A DNA stretch of 64,000 bases from Planctomycetota bacterium (lineage in GTDB: Bacteria; Planctomycetota; Planctomycetia; Pirellulales; PLA5): assembly GCA_003576845.1 (NCBI GenBank), contig QEVJ01000053.1:1-64000 (forward strand). Reading direction: 5' to 3'. Positions within the stretch are counted from its first letter, which is position 1. Each line of letters opens with the position of its first letter. This document shows, piece after piece, positions 1-8,868 of this stretch. Below the pieces are notes generated by a model, which ran no database searches, was not told the origin of the DNA, and saw nothing but the letters and a program-made list of their open reading frames with translations. The position numbers and the translations under genes are program-made.

Positions 1-208
1 GGCCAAACCTCCTGCAATCAAAGCGGAAAATAGGCAATCCGACAGACAGTACCAAATCACAGCCGATTTTCCCACCTACAATCGTGACGCCCAAACGGCG
101 ATTCGCCGCTCTTCAGATTGGCATTGACCGATTCGCCGCGTTTTTTCTATGCTCCCGCCCCACTTCTCGGAGGTCCCGTTCGCGGACCGTACCTAGGACG
201 CCCTTGCC

Positions 209-2488
209 ATGCGCGCCGCCGCATCGACGCTCGACGTTCGCTTCGTCCCGGTGTCCACCGGCGCCTGCGCGACCGGCACTTTCCAGCATCGCGGACGGGG
301 GCGCATCCACAGTGTAAGCACGCTCGCGGTTTTTGTGTGCGTGGCGGCGATTGCTTGCACGGGTTGCCTTGGCGGGGGTCGCGGCGTTTCGCTCCGCAAG
401 ACGCCGTACAACCCGCTGGCGACGCAACTCAAGCTCGTCTCACACGGCGGACCGGAAGCGACGGACCGCACGCAGCAAATCTTGCGGCGTTACGATCTTA
501 AGAAGGAGCTTTCCGGCGACTGGCAGCCCGCCATTGCGAAGCTACAGGAGATTAACGCGGAAGAGTCGCTGCCGGAGGTGCAGTTTGCGATCGCGGAATT
601 GTCGTACATCGCCGGGAAGAAGGCGGAACTTACCGCGCCGGAACGGGCGGTCGATCTGTACGGCACCGCGGTGGCCAATGCCTATTTGTATTTGTTCGAC
701 GAGCGGCTGAGCTTCTCGCGAAATCCGTACGATCCGCAGTTCCGCGGCGCGTGCGACTTGTATAACCAGTCGCTCGAAGGGGCGCTGCGGATCATGGCCA
801 AGCGCGGGCTGCTCAAGCCCGGAGCGACCCATCGCTGCGCCGTCGGCGGGCACACGGTCGACCTGACCGTCGACATCCGCGCGAACACGTGGAAGGCCGA
901 CGACTTCGATCGCTTCGAGTTCGTGAGCGATTATGAAGTCAAAGGATTGACCAACCAATATCGCACCTACGGTCTGGGCGTGCCGCTGATCGCCGTGCGG
1001 ACGAAGAAGGATACCGGCGCGGCGACGGAGCGCTATTATCCGCCGGACCTGAGCTTTCCCGTCACCGCGTTCCTACGGATTCGCGACGCGCGGCGGAACC
1101 GCGAGATGTCGGCTTCGCTGGAGCTTTACGATCCGCTCGCCAACACCGATACGCGCGTCAAAGGCCGGGCCGTGCCGCTGGAAAGCGATTTGAGCACGCC
1201 GCTGGCGTACTTCCTCAACAACCCGGCGTTTCAAGACAACGACCTCGCCACGAGCGGGCTGCTCAATCCGGGCGAATCGCAAAAGGTCAAGGGCCTGTAC
1301 ATGCTCGAACCGTACCAGCCGGGCAAGATTCCGGTGGTCATGGTTCACGGCCTGTGGTCGTCACCGCTGACGTGGATGCAGATGTTCAACGATCTCCGCT
1401 CGCTGCCCGAAATTCGCGAGCGGTATCAGTTCTGGTTTTTCCTGTATCCGTCGGGTCAGCCGTTTTGGATCAGCGCGGCGCAATTCCGCGAGGAGCTGGC
1501 GCTCATGCGGCAGAACCTCGATCCGCGGCTCGAAGAACCGGCGCTCGGCCAGATGGTGCTCGTCGGTCACAGCATGGGCGGGCTGGTGTCGAAGCTGCAA
1601 ACGCTGACCAGCGCCGACGACTATTGGAAGATCGTCAGCGATCGGCCGTTCACTGAGGTGAAGGGTCCGCCGGAAGTGAAGAACGCGGTCGAGCGCGTGG
1701 TGTACTTCCAGGCGAATCCGTCGGTACGGCGGGTGATTACGCTCGGCACGCCGCATCGCGGAAGCAATTTTGCCTCTGGCCCGACGCGGTTCTTGGCGCG
1801 GTACTTCATCAAGCTGCCGGAAATGGTCACGGGCGCGTCGCAGCGGTTGCGGCGCGAGAACCCGGGCTTGTTCCGCGAGAACACGATGATCGACATTTCG
1901 ACGAGCATCGACTCGCTTTCGCCGGATTCGCCGATCTTGCCCGTGATGCTCGCGACGCCGACGCCGCCGTGGGTGAAGTATCACAACGTGGTGGGCGTGA
2001 CCGAGGAAGATTCGTGGAAGAATCGGTTCGCGGGGCGCGTCGTTGGCCGCGGCGATGGCGTCGTGGCTTACGAGAGCGCGCACCTCGACAACGTCGCGTC
2101 GGAAATCGTCGTGCCGGCGGACCACCTGAACGTGCACACGCATCCGCGGTCGGTTTTGGAGGTGCGGCGGATTCTGCTGGAACACCTGCGCGAGGTGGAC
2201 GCGAACTGGCAGTACGATCCGCTGCGTCAAGTGCAACCGGCGTCGACGGCGATGCGGAACTCTCGGTTGCCGTATGCGGGTGGTCGGCCGTATCGCGCGC
2301 GAGCCGAGTACGGACCGCTTGCCGATCGTCGCCCGCAGCAGGACACTGCGCCGCGTGATGGTTACAGCACGCCTCCCGATGCGAACAGACCGGCTCCGCA
2401 CGAACCGCGCGGCAATCCCGCGAGCGCGACGCCGCCGACATCGACTTGGCTCCCGCCGCCATCGGGCTGGGCGCCGTATGAGCCTTGA
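209..2488 (+). CDS. Lipoprotein-type alpha/beta hydrolase (PGAP1/DUF676-like)
   Basis: This is a probable envelope-anchored serine hydrolase of 759 residues if the ATG at 209 is used. A hydrophobic stretch ends in a lipobox-like IACTGC near residue 53, so the long N-terminal lead may be overextended; no strong ribosome site marks the start. The hydrolase core carries an oxyanion-type VMVHGLWSSP, the nucleophile elbow LVGHSMGGLVSK, and a late GDGVV and DHLNVH that could supply Asp and His. The last 90 residues are Pro/Arg-rich and look disordered. The substrate is unknown; lipase or esterase activity fits the fold. It stands alone, with a separate promoter for the next gene. Confidence 0.75.
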   Translation: MRAAASTLDVRFVPVSTGACATGTFQHRGRGRIHSVSTLAVFVCVAAIACTGCLGGGRGVSLRKTPYNPLATQLKLVSHGGPEATDRTQQILRRYDLKKELSGDWQPAIAKLQEINAEESLPEVQFAIAELSYIAGKKAELTAPERAVDLYGTAVANAYLYLFDERLSFSRNPYDPQFRGACDLYNQSLEGALRIMAKRGLLKPGATHRCAVGGHTVDLTVDIRANTWKADDFDRFEFVSDYEVKGLTNQYRTYGLGVPLIAVRTKKDTGAATERYYPPDLSFPVTAFLRIRDARRNREMSASLELYDPLANTDTRVKGRAVPLESDLSTPLAYFLNNPAFQDNDLATSGLLNPGESQKVKGLYMLEPYQPGKIPVVMVHGLWSSPLTWMQMFNDLRSLPEIRERYQFWFFLYPSGQPFWISAAQFREELALMRQNLDPRLEEPALGQMVLVGHSMGGLVSKLQTLTSADDYWKIVSDRPFTEVKGPPEVKNAVERVVYFQANPSVRRVITLGTPHRGSNFASGPTRFLARYFIKLPEMVTGASQRLRRENPGLFRENTMIDISTSIDSLSPDSPILPVMLATPTPPWVKYHNVVGVTEEDSWKNRFAGRVVGRGDGVVAYESAHLDNVASEIVVPADHLNVHTHPRSVLEVRRILLEHLREVDANWQYDPLRQVQPASTAMRNSRLPYAGGRPYRARAEYGPLADRRPQQDTAPRDGYSTPPDANRPAPHEPRGNPASATPPTSTWLPPPSGWAPYEP

Positions 2489-2553
2489 GTCAGGATTTCG
2501 CCAACGCAGCGGCCAGCACCCGGGCGCCCAGAAACATGGGAGAGCGAACGGGA

Positions 2554-2583
2554 TTGGCCGCCACGCGCGATCCAGGCTAAAAT
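2554..2583 (+). promoter_or_regulatory. Candidate sigma70 promoter of the toxin-antitoxin pair
   Basis: TTGGCC at 2554-2559 and TAAAAT at 2578-2583 are separated by 18 bases. The start of the UPF0175 gene is 21 bases downstream, so the leader would be very short. The call rests on consensus similarity only. Confidence 0.45.
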
Positions 2584-2604
2584 TAGGCAAGTGAGGTAAA
2601 CCCA

Positions 2605-2871
2605 ATGTCGGTAACTGTCGAACTTCCCCCAGACCTCGAGCAGCGGCTTCGGGGAGAGACTCCGGACCTCGAATCCTGCGCCAAGGAAGCGATGCTGGTC
2701 GAACTCTACCGGAAAGAGAAGCTTACGCGCTGCGAATTGGGGCACGCTTTGGGATTGGATCGCTTCGAGACGGACGCCCTTCTCAAGCGACACCAGGTCG
2801 CCATCGACTTGCCGACGTCCGATGAGATCGAGGAAGACTTACGCTACTTGCGTAAGCTGGTGCGCCCGTGA
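2605..2871 (+). CDS. UPF0175 family protein, probable antitoxin
   Basis: This 88-residue protein has the usual UPF0175 layout: an N-terminal VTVELPPDLEQRL segment, then a helix-turn-helix-like LTRCELGHALGLDRFETDALL region. These small proteins usually sit before a PIN-domain gene and act as its DNA-binding antitoxin. Here its TGA overlaps the GTG start of the DUF3368 gene (GTGA), which implies translational coupling. The start at 2605 is preceded by GTGAGGT at good spacing. The family is recognised by pattern; the antitoxin role is inferred from the neighbour. Confidence 0.75.
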   Translation: MSVTVELPPDLEQRLRGETPDLESCAKEAMLVELYRKEKLTRCELGHALGLDRFETDALLKRHQVAIDLPTSDEIEEDLRYLRKLVRP

Positions 2872-3353
2872 GCGTCGTTTCCGATACGTCGGCTCTGAAT
2901 TTCCTCGTACTCATCCGCGCGATTGACGTGCTTCCGCAATTGTTCGCGGACATCTACGTTCCCCAAGAAGTAATTGCGGAACTTGGGCATTCGGGCGCGC
3001 CGGAACCAGTGAAAGCTTGGGCCGCATCCTTGCCGCATTGGCTCAATGTGGCAGCGCCGACGAAGCTCATTCCGACCTCGGTTCGGCTCGACGTGGGCGA
3101 ACTTCACGCAATTCCCTTGGCGGCGGAGTTGCGCGCAAGTCTGGTGCTGATCGACGAGCGCAAGGGCCGGCGCGCGGCAAGCGAATTCGGCGTGAAAGCG
3201 ATCGGCACGCTGAGCGTACTGGAGTTGGCCGCGGAGCGGCGACTTTTGGAACTCGAGCCGTCGCTTCAAGCGCTTCGGCAAACGACATTCTATATCAGCG
3301 ACGAGTATCTCGAAGCTGCGTTGCAACGAGACATCGCCCGCATCCGTACCTGA
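2868..3353 (+). CDS. DUF3368 PIN-domain protein, probable toxin
   Basis: The protein has 161 residues and a PIN-like fold. The first acidic residue is in VVSDTSAL at the N-terminus, a second in GELHAI near residue 84, and a third in VLIDERKGRR near residue 101, as expected for a metal-dependent RNase. It starts with GTG inside the stop codon of the UPF0175 gene, so the two form one operon. A small GGCCCG/CGGGCC hairpin follows at 3355-3372 but lacks a T-run. The RNase toxin role is inferred from the family and the pairing. Confidence 0.75.
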   Translation: MSVVSDTSALNFLVLIRAIDVLPQLFADIYVPQEVIAELGHSGAPEPVKAWAASLPHWLNVAAPTKLIPTSVRLDVGELHAIPLAAELRASLVLIDERKGRRAASEFGVKAIGTLSVLELAAERRLLELEPSLQALRQTTFYISDEYLEAALQRDIARIRT

Positions 3354-3458
3354 AGGCCCGTCAAAACGGGCCGACTCGCGATCTACGCTCCACTGCGTCA
3401 AGGCGGCGCGGTTTGGGGTTGGTTTTGCGTGGCAGAGTCGTTTGCCGCTTACCCGGAC

Positions 3459-4742
3459 CTACGGCTGCGGTTCGCCGGAACGCGGCGGCGTTGGCGGAAT
3501 CTCAATGCCATGTCGCGCGAGCCACGTGGGGAGCCGTTCGGAGGCGGGGCGGCGGATGTCCGGGTCGCGTGTCAGGGCGATGAACGCACGGGCATGTCGT
3601 GTGGCGAATTCCTTCTGGTCCGGGAGTGATTCGAGCATCACGCAGAATCGCTCCGCGGACGGGTCGTCGCGCGTTAGTCCGAGCCTCCATGCTGTCGTAC
3701 CGTTGAGTGCATGGTCGAGCTTTTCGCGATAGACCGACGACAGCCACTCGGGCGACGCGGTTTCATGCACGGCGATGACCGCGTCCCACAGCTTTGGCGA
3801 TACCGTGTAACCTCTCCGGGCAGGCGGCGGATTCCAATGGGGCGGAAAGTCATCGCGTTCGAACGATGCCATGAACGCGACCGCTTGCCGGATGTCGCCT
3901 TGTGCGGACAGCCGTTCGACTTCACGCCGGCGCTGCTGTTCGCCTTGTGCGAGAGGCAACAACGCGATCCCCAGTGCAAGCAAACCGGCAGCAAACTTCC
4001 AAACGGAGTGAGTTACGCGCGGCGTTGGGAATTGCGTGCCGATGCCAAGGCGTTCGGGCTGTGGCCACGTGAGCAATGCGCGTCCAAGTATGAACGACGA
4101 CCCGAAAAACCATACAGGCAGCGTCCAGCAGCCAATGGTGAACGTCGTCTGCGACACATCGGCGACGAGTCGTTGCGTTTCATCGAGGTGAATGCCGCCC
4201 ATGAACCCGATCAGCGACAGCGATGTGATCGCGGTCGCGGGCACGACAATAAGGTCGGCGAAGAACAGCACGACAGTCGCCGCGGCAAGTAATCGGCCTT
4301 GAAAGAGGACCATGACAACGCGAACCATCAACACGACGCGCCACATTGCCACGACGGCGAGCAGCGATAGGTTGGCGAGCGTCGCGTCGTAAGGCGAGAG
4401 GAACCGTTCAACCGGAATTGCATACACCCACGCGAGTGGCGCCGTCATCCAATACAGGCCAAGAAAACGAGCGTACCCGAGCCACCAATGTCCGAGGTTC
4501 TGCCAGCAGCGGGCCGCGAGCGAGAGGAGCAGGTACAGGCCGAACGACGTGGCGAGCGATGCGGCGAGCGGCACGAAGACGTGATGCGGCTCGGCCAGCA
4601 GGTCCTCCGCGTCGTACTCGCGCGCCAGCCCGGCCGACAACACGAACAGCAAGCCGACGAACACCGCTCGCGGGCAAGCGGCGACGCGTTCGATCGCGTC
4701 GCGGTGGCCGGAGAGGAAGCGGAGGATCGTCGAGAGATTCAT
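3459..4742 (-). CDS. Multi-pass membrane protein of unknown function
   Basis: The 427-residue product starts at an ATG (4742). The first 290 residues hold roughly six to eight hydrophobic segments, for example in VFVGLLFVLSAGL, FGLYLLLSLAA and LLAAATVVLFFADLIVVPA. A soluble C-terminal domain of about 150 residues follows, beginning after LLALGIALLPLAQGEQQ, with charged helices and no motif I recognise. It is convergent with the toxin gene and lies downstream of the response regulator on the same strand, about 120 bases away. No function is proposed. Confidence 0.65.
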   Translation of the reverse strand: MNLSTILRFLSGHRDAIERVAACPRAVFVGLLFVLSAGLAREYDAEDLLAEPHHVFVPLAASLATSFGLYLLLSLAARCWQNLGHWWLGYARFLGLYWMTAPLAWVYAIPVERFLSPYDATLANLSLLAVVAMWRVVLMVRVVMVLFQGRLLAAATVVLFFADLIVVPATAITSLSLIGFMGGIHLDETQRLVADVSQTTFTIGCWTLPVWFFGSSFILGRALLTWPQPERLGIGTQFPTPRVTHSVWKFAAGLLALGIALLPLAQGEQQRRREVERLSAQGDIRQAVAFMASFERDDFPPHWNPPPARRGYTVSPKLWDAVIAVHETASPEWLSSVYREKLDHALNGTTAWRLGLTRDDPSAERFCVMLESLPDQKEFATRHARAFIALTRDPDIRRPASERLPTWLARHGIEIPPTPPRSGEPQP

Positions 4743-4861
4743 GGGGACGGGACCGCACGACAATTAGAACTGGAGTTGCTACTCCGGTTGTAATGACTGC
4801 GGGGCCGCGTGTCGAACGCGCGCCGAACCACGGGCGCGGCATCGTATTCCCAGCGACGCCG

Positions 4862-5278
4862 CTAGCCTGCCGTCGCGGGTCCGCGTTCCGGCAGCCTCCA
4901 ACCGTACGCATCCCACATGGCCGCCGCCACGGTGGACGTGACTTCGTCGCGGGTGACCGGCTTGGGGAGGATCGAGTAGGCCTGGGCCTGGCGGACTTCG
5001 GCGATGGTTTCCGGGTCCAGGCCGGCGGACATGACGATACACGGGAGGACCGCTTTCATCGCCTTGACCTGGCGGAGCGTTTCAAGGCCGCCGACGCGGG
5101 GCATGTGCAGGTCCAACAGGACGAGGTGGATCGACTCGGTGCGGACGATTTTCAGGGCCTCTCCGCCGTCGCCGGCTTGGAAGGTGCGAAAGCCGCGCGG
5201 CTCGAACAACGCCTGGAGCGTCTCGCGAAAGCACGAGTCGTCGTCGGTGATCAGCAGGGTGGGAGTGCTGGCCAACAT
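4862..5278 (-). CDS. Stand-alone CheY-like response regulator
   Basis: This 138-residue protein is a single receiver domain with no output domain. The acidic pocket is in LLITDDDSCF, the phospho-acceptor Asp is in LVLLDLHMP near residue 56, the conserved Ser/Thr position is in IVMSAG, and the conserved Lys is in LPKPV. The C-terminal 25 residues extend past the receiver fold and carry no DNA-binding motif. No histidine kinase is nearby, so its partner must be encoded elsewhere. A role as phospho-relay or CheY-like diffusible regulator is inferred from the single-domain layout. Confidence 0.85.
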   Translation of the reverse strand: MLASTPTLLITDDDSCFRETLQALFEPRGFRTFQAGDGGEALKIVRTESIHLVLLDLHMPRVGGLETLRQVKAMKAVLPCIVMSAGLDPETIAEVRQAQAYSILPKPVTRDEVTSTVAAAMWDAYGWRLPERGPATAG

Positions 5279-5534
5279 GGCAGTTGTTTCGGAGCCGTTG
5301 TCGCGGCGGTTCGTCGATTTCCACTCCGAGGCGAGAGAGTCGCCTTTCGTGCGCGTGCAACTTGAATACCGAACCGTAGTTCACCGCCGGGCTGCGGTGA
5401 CGCGAAATCCTCTAAGTGAATACTGTAATTCGCGTTAGGTCGGCAAGTCCAGGCGGATTTTCTTGCCGCGGCGGGGCTTGGGGTACGTTTGGCCTGTCAA
5501 AGCGGCAGGCCGGTGCGGCTACGCTTGCCTGTCC

Positions 5535-5562
5535 TTGTCAGCGCTGGCCTACTCCTTATACT
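5535..5562 (+). promoter_or_regulatory. Candidate sigma70 promoter of sdhCAB
   Basis: TTGTCA at 5535-5540 and TATACT at 5557-5562 have a 16-base spacer. A small hairpin, ACCGGC-GTTAA-GCCGGT, follows in the leader at 5565-5581. The sdhC start is about 90 bases downstream of the predicted transcript start. Confidence 0.5.
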
Positions 5563-5660
5563 AACCGGCGTTAAGCCGGTGGACTTTCTTGCGGCTGTCG
5601 TGTTTGGTCTGGCGTCCCCTCTTGTGGGATTGCCACATTTGGGTTCGTGAGAGGGTGTCT

Positions 5661-6440
5661 GTGGAAAAACCCGCCCCGCCGCCGTCGTCTGGGGACGCCG
5701 GCCCGTCGTTTTTGGCTCGGCACGAGTTTTTGTTGCGCCGGCTGCATTCGCTGAGCGGTTTGATTCCCGTCGGCGCGTATATGGTCGTGCATTTGGCGAC
5801 CAATGCGAGCGTTCTCGCTGGGGCGGCGACGTTTCAGGGGAACGTCGACAAGATTCATGCTCTCGGCCCGATTTTGCCGCTGGTCGAGTGGACGTTCATC
5901 TTCATTCCGATCCTGTTTCACGCGCTGTTCGGCTTCGTGATCATCGCCGGCGCGCTGCCGAACACGTCGAGCTATCCTTACGCGAAGAACTACCGCTATA
6001 CGCTGCAGCGCATCACGGGCGTGCTCGCGTTCGTGTACATCGCGTTTCACATTTGGCAACTGCACCACTACGGCGAACCGTTCGGCGGCGGCAAGTTCGA
6101 GGTCGATCACGCCACGTCGTCGACTGCGGTGGCCCTCGACTCGCTGCCCGTAAAGATCGCTTACGCCGTGGGCCTCTTGGCCTGCGTTTACCATCTGGCC
6201 AACGGCATTTGGACGATGGGCATTACCTGGGGCGTGTGGGTGAGTCCGGCCGCGCAGCGCCGCGCCGACTATGTCTGTGCCGGGTTCGGCGTGTTGATCG
6301 CCGTCGTCGGCTTGGGCGCGATGCAAGGCTTCGGCGACGTGAACGTTGACGAAGCCCGCGAGACCGAGAACCGCCTGATTGAAGTCAAAGAAATGCTCAA
6401 AGGCGAACGGCCGGTGACGCAGGGCGCGAGTGCGAAATGA
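5661..6440 (+). CDS. sdhC: Succinate dehydrogenase cytochrome b558 subunit
   Basis: This is the membrane anchor of respiratory complex II, of the five-helix, di-haem b558 type known from Bacillus and Bacteroidetes. It has 259 residues. Candidate haem-ligand histidines sit in RRLHSLSG, MVVHLATN, LFHALFGF, AFHIWQLHH and CVYHLANG, each within or next to a hydrophobic segment. I chose the GTG at 5661 because GAGAGGG (5649-5655) precedes it at ideal spacing; a longer frame from a TTG at 5589 adds an unlikely leader. It is followed by sdhA and sdhB on the same strand, so the operon would make the complete enzyme that passes electrons from succinate to the quinone pool. Confidence 0.9.
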   Translation: MEKPAPPPSSGDAGPSFLARHEFLLRRLHSLSGLIPVGAYMVVHLATNASVLAGAATFQGNVDKIHALGPILPLVEWTFIFIPILFHALFGFVIIAGALPNTSSYPYAKNYRYTLQRITGVLAFVYIAFHIWQLHHYGEPFGGGKFEVDHATSSTAVALDSLPVKIAYAVGLLACVYHLANGIWTMGITWGVWVSPAAQRRADYVCAGFGVLIAVVGLGAMQGFGDVNVDEARETENRLIEVKEMLKGERPVTQGASAK

Positions 6441-6523
6441 AGAATGAAGAATGCAAAATGAAGAATGAAGAATAACGCCCGAATCCCGAATCCCGACCCC
6501 CGAATCCTGACCCCCGACTCCTG
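6435..6523 (+). repeat. Low-complexity intergenic repeat (GAATGAAGAATG and CGAATCCC tracts)
   Basis: Between sdhC and sdhA lie about 40 bases built from AATGAAGAATGA-like units, then about 45 bases built from CGAATCCC/CGACCCC units. The second type recurs at 30401-30444 in front of the DUF971 gene. The tract takes the place where a ribosome site for sdhA would be expected. Confidence 0.7.
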
Positions 6524-6526
6524 TCC

Positions 6527-8536
6527 ATGGCAAAACCTCGCGTTCTCATCGTCGGCGGCGGTCTGGCTGGTCTGGCCGCTACTATGAAACTGGCGGAGCT
6601 CGACATCGATGTCGACTTGATGAGCCTCACGCCGGTCAAGCGGTCGCACAGCGTCTGTGCCCAAGGCGGGATCAACAGCGTCAACGACCAGACGCGGCAA
6701 CTCGGCGACCACGAGGGCCTGCACCTCGACGACACAGTGTACGGCGGCGACTTCTTGCAGCATCAGCCGCCGGTCAAGGAGATGTGCGACTGGGGTCCGA
6801 AGATCATCGACTTGATGGATCGCCTCGGCGTGCCGTTCAATCGCACGCCGGAAGGGTTTCGCGATCAGCGGCGGTTCGGCGGGACGTTGTTCAAGCGGAC
6901 CGCGTTTGCCGGCGCGACCACGGGTCAGCAGTTACTCTATGCTCTCGACGAGCAGGTTCGCCGCTGGGAAACGGCCGGCAAGGTGAAGAAGTACGAGTTT
7001 TGGGATTTTCTCGGGCCGGTGCTCGAAGACGGCGTATGCCGCGGGGCGGTCGCTCAGGATCTCGTGACGATGGAGATTCGCGCGTTTCCGGCGGACGCGG
7101 TCGTGCTCGCGACGGGGGGATGCGGCTTGATCTACGGCCGCTCGACGATGTCGATGGTGTGCACGGGGAGCGCGGTGAGCCGCGCGTATCAAGCGGGCGC
7201 GAAGTACGGCAATGCCGAGTTCATCCAGGTGCATCCGACGGCGATTCCGGGGGCGGACAAGCTGCGGTTGATGAGCGAAAGCGCCCGCGGCGAAGGGGGC
7301 CGCGTGTGGGTGCCGCGGAAGCCGCACGATCCGCGGCCGCCGCGTTCGATTCCCGAGAGCGAACGCTACTACTTCCTCGAAGATCGCTATCCGAAGTACG
7401 GCAATCTCGTACCGCGCGACATCGCCACGCGGGAGATTTTCGATGTCTGCGTGAACGAGGGTCTGTCGGTCGAGACGGATCGGCAATGCGTGTATCTCGA
7501 TCTGACGCACATTCCGCGGGCGGAGCTCGACCGCAAACTGGGCGGCATCTTGAGCATCTACGAGAAGTTCCAGGGCGTCGACCCGCGCGACGTGCCGATG
7601 AAGATCTTTCCCGCCGTCCACTATTCGATGGGCGGGTTGTGGGCGGATTACGAGCGCAGCGCCCAGGGCGGACTCGTGGTCGGCTCGCCGAAAAACCACG
7701 TGACGAACATCGCGAATCTTTACGCCATCGGCGAGTGCGACTATCAGTATCACGGCGCGAACCGGCTCGGGGCGAACTCGCTGCTTTCCTGCATTTTTAG
7801 CGGCCTGTTCGTCGCCCCCGGCATCGAAACGCTGATTAAGAACCAGAAGGGCGCGGTCGAGCGGCCCGCGTCGCTTTATGAACAAGCCGTCAAGCGGCAT
7901 CGCGAGGATCACGAGCGGTTGCTGCGTCGGCCGGGCGGGGGCGAGAATCCGTACTTGCTCCACCAGGAACTCGGCGACGCAATGACCAAGGCGGCCACCG
8001 TCGTTCGCCGCAACGATCAGCTTCGCGCGGCCTACGACAAGGTGCTCGAACTCTACGAACGCGCCGGGCGGTGCTCGCTTTCCGATTCGGGCAATTGGAC
8101 CAATCAGAACGTCGTGTTCGCGAAGGCGCTGCGCGACATGTTCCCGATCGCGCTGGCGATTCTCAAGGGGGCGCTGCAGCGGGACGAATGTCGCGGCGCG
8201 CACTACAAGCCCGATTTCGCCTTGGGCGGACTCGAAGAAGGCGACGCCGCGGATCGCCGACGGCAGGCGGAGGCGTGGTGCGACCGGTTCGAGGAGAATA
8301 CGGCGAAGTGGCTCAAGTCGACGATCGCGCGGTTCCAGACGGACGGGCAGCCGGAGTTGACGTACGAAGCGGTGGACACGTCGCTGATCCCGCCGCGGCC
8401 GCGGCTCTATGGCCTCGTGGGCGGGGAACTGATCGAGCAAGCTTGGAAAGAACGAGCGGCGAAGAAAGCGGCGGGGCAAGGGCCGGGCAAGGGACAACAG
8501 GCGGGCAAACCGGCGTTGGCGGGCGCGGGCTCGTAA
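6527..8536 (+). CDS. sdhA: Succinate dehydrogenase flavoprotein subunit
   Basis: This is the catalytic FAD subunit of complex II, oxidising succinate to fumarate. It has 669 residues, within the family range. The dinucleotide fold VGGGLAGLAATMKL is at the N-terminus, followed by the FAD-attachment region HSVCAQGGINS; the substrate loop GEGGRVWVPRK and the late ECDYQYHGANRLGANSLL are also present. The C-terminal 30 residues are Lys/Ala/Gly-rich and probably not part of the fold. It lies between sdhC and sdhB. The gap to sdhC is filled by low-complexity repeats and the gap to sdhB (332 bases) by another repeat, so coupling within this operon is loose. Confidence 0.95.
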   Translation: MAKPRVLIVGGGLAGLAATMKLAELDIDVDLMSLTPVKRSHSVCAQGGINSVNDQTRQLGDHEGLHLDDTVYGGDFLQHQPPVKEMCDWGPKIIDLMDRLGVPFNRTPEGFRDQRRFGGTLFKRTAFAGATTGQQLLYALDEQVRRWETAGKVKKYEFWDFLGPVLEDGVCRGAVAQDLVTMEIRAFPADAVVLATGGCGLIYGRSTMSMVCTGSAVSRAYQAGAKYGNAEFIQVHPTAIPGADKLRLMSESARGEGGRVWVPRKPHDPRPPRSIPESERYYFLEDRYPKYGNLVPRDIATREIFDVCVNEGLSVETDRQCVYLDLTHIPRAELDRKLGGILSIYEKFQGVDPRDVPMKIFPAVHYSMGGLWADYERSAQGGLVVGSPKNHVTNIANLYAIGECDYQYHGANRLGANSLLSCIFSGLFVAPGIETLIKNQKGAVERPASLYEQAVKRHREDHERLLRRPGGGENPYLLHQELGDAMTKAATVVRRNDQLRAAYDKVLELYERAGRCSLSDSGNWTNQNVVFAKALRDMFPIALAILKGALQRDECRGAHYKPDFALGGLEEGDAADRRRQAEAWCDRFEENTAKWLKSTIARFQTDGQPELTYEAVDTSLIPPRPRLYGLVGGELIEQAWKERAAKKAAGQGPGKGQQAGKPALAGAGS

Positions 8537-8548
8537 CGAATCAAGTAA

Positions 8549-8815
8549 TGGTGAATGGAAAATGGTGAATTGCGAATTGTGAATGGGACACCCGGACGAT
8601 GCGCCGGTAGATGGATCTGAGTCGAGTGCAAATGGAAGGTTGATTAGTTCTTTAACGCAGACGGCGCGGAGGTTTCGCAGAGGACGCAGAGAATTCCAAC
8701 TGCGTTGTGGTGTAGGTCGAGCGCCGTCTCGGCAATTCAAACGCGCTTGGCGTCGCGACTGGATTTCCGCCATTCATAATTCACTATTCACCATTTTCCA
8801 TTCGCAATTCCTGTA
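8549..8815. repeat. Inverted-repeat intergenic element between sdhA and sdhB
   Basis: The 332-base gap between sdhA and sdhB is bounded by GTGAATGGAAAATGGTGAAT-like sequence at 8549-8584 and its inverted counterpart (CACCATTTTCCATTCGCAAT type) at 8772-8815. A GCGGAGG...CAGAGGACGCAGAG segment lies at 8651-8695. The same two motif families recur at 9741-10027, 17649-17757 and 23831-23997. I see no gene inside. It resembles a non-autonomous or decayed mobile element, but no target duplication was identified. Confidence 0.65.
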
Positions 8816-8868
8816 TTCCGCGTTCATCGCTCCGCATTCCTCACTCATCACTTAGACGTAGCCGCGTC

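Noticed and set aside
5589-5660. TTG at 5589 as the sdhC start.
   Set aside because: GTG at 5661 has an ideally placed GAGAGGG and gives the usual cytochrome b558 N-terminus.
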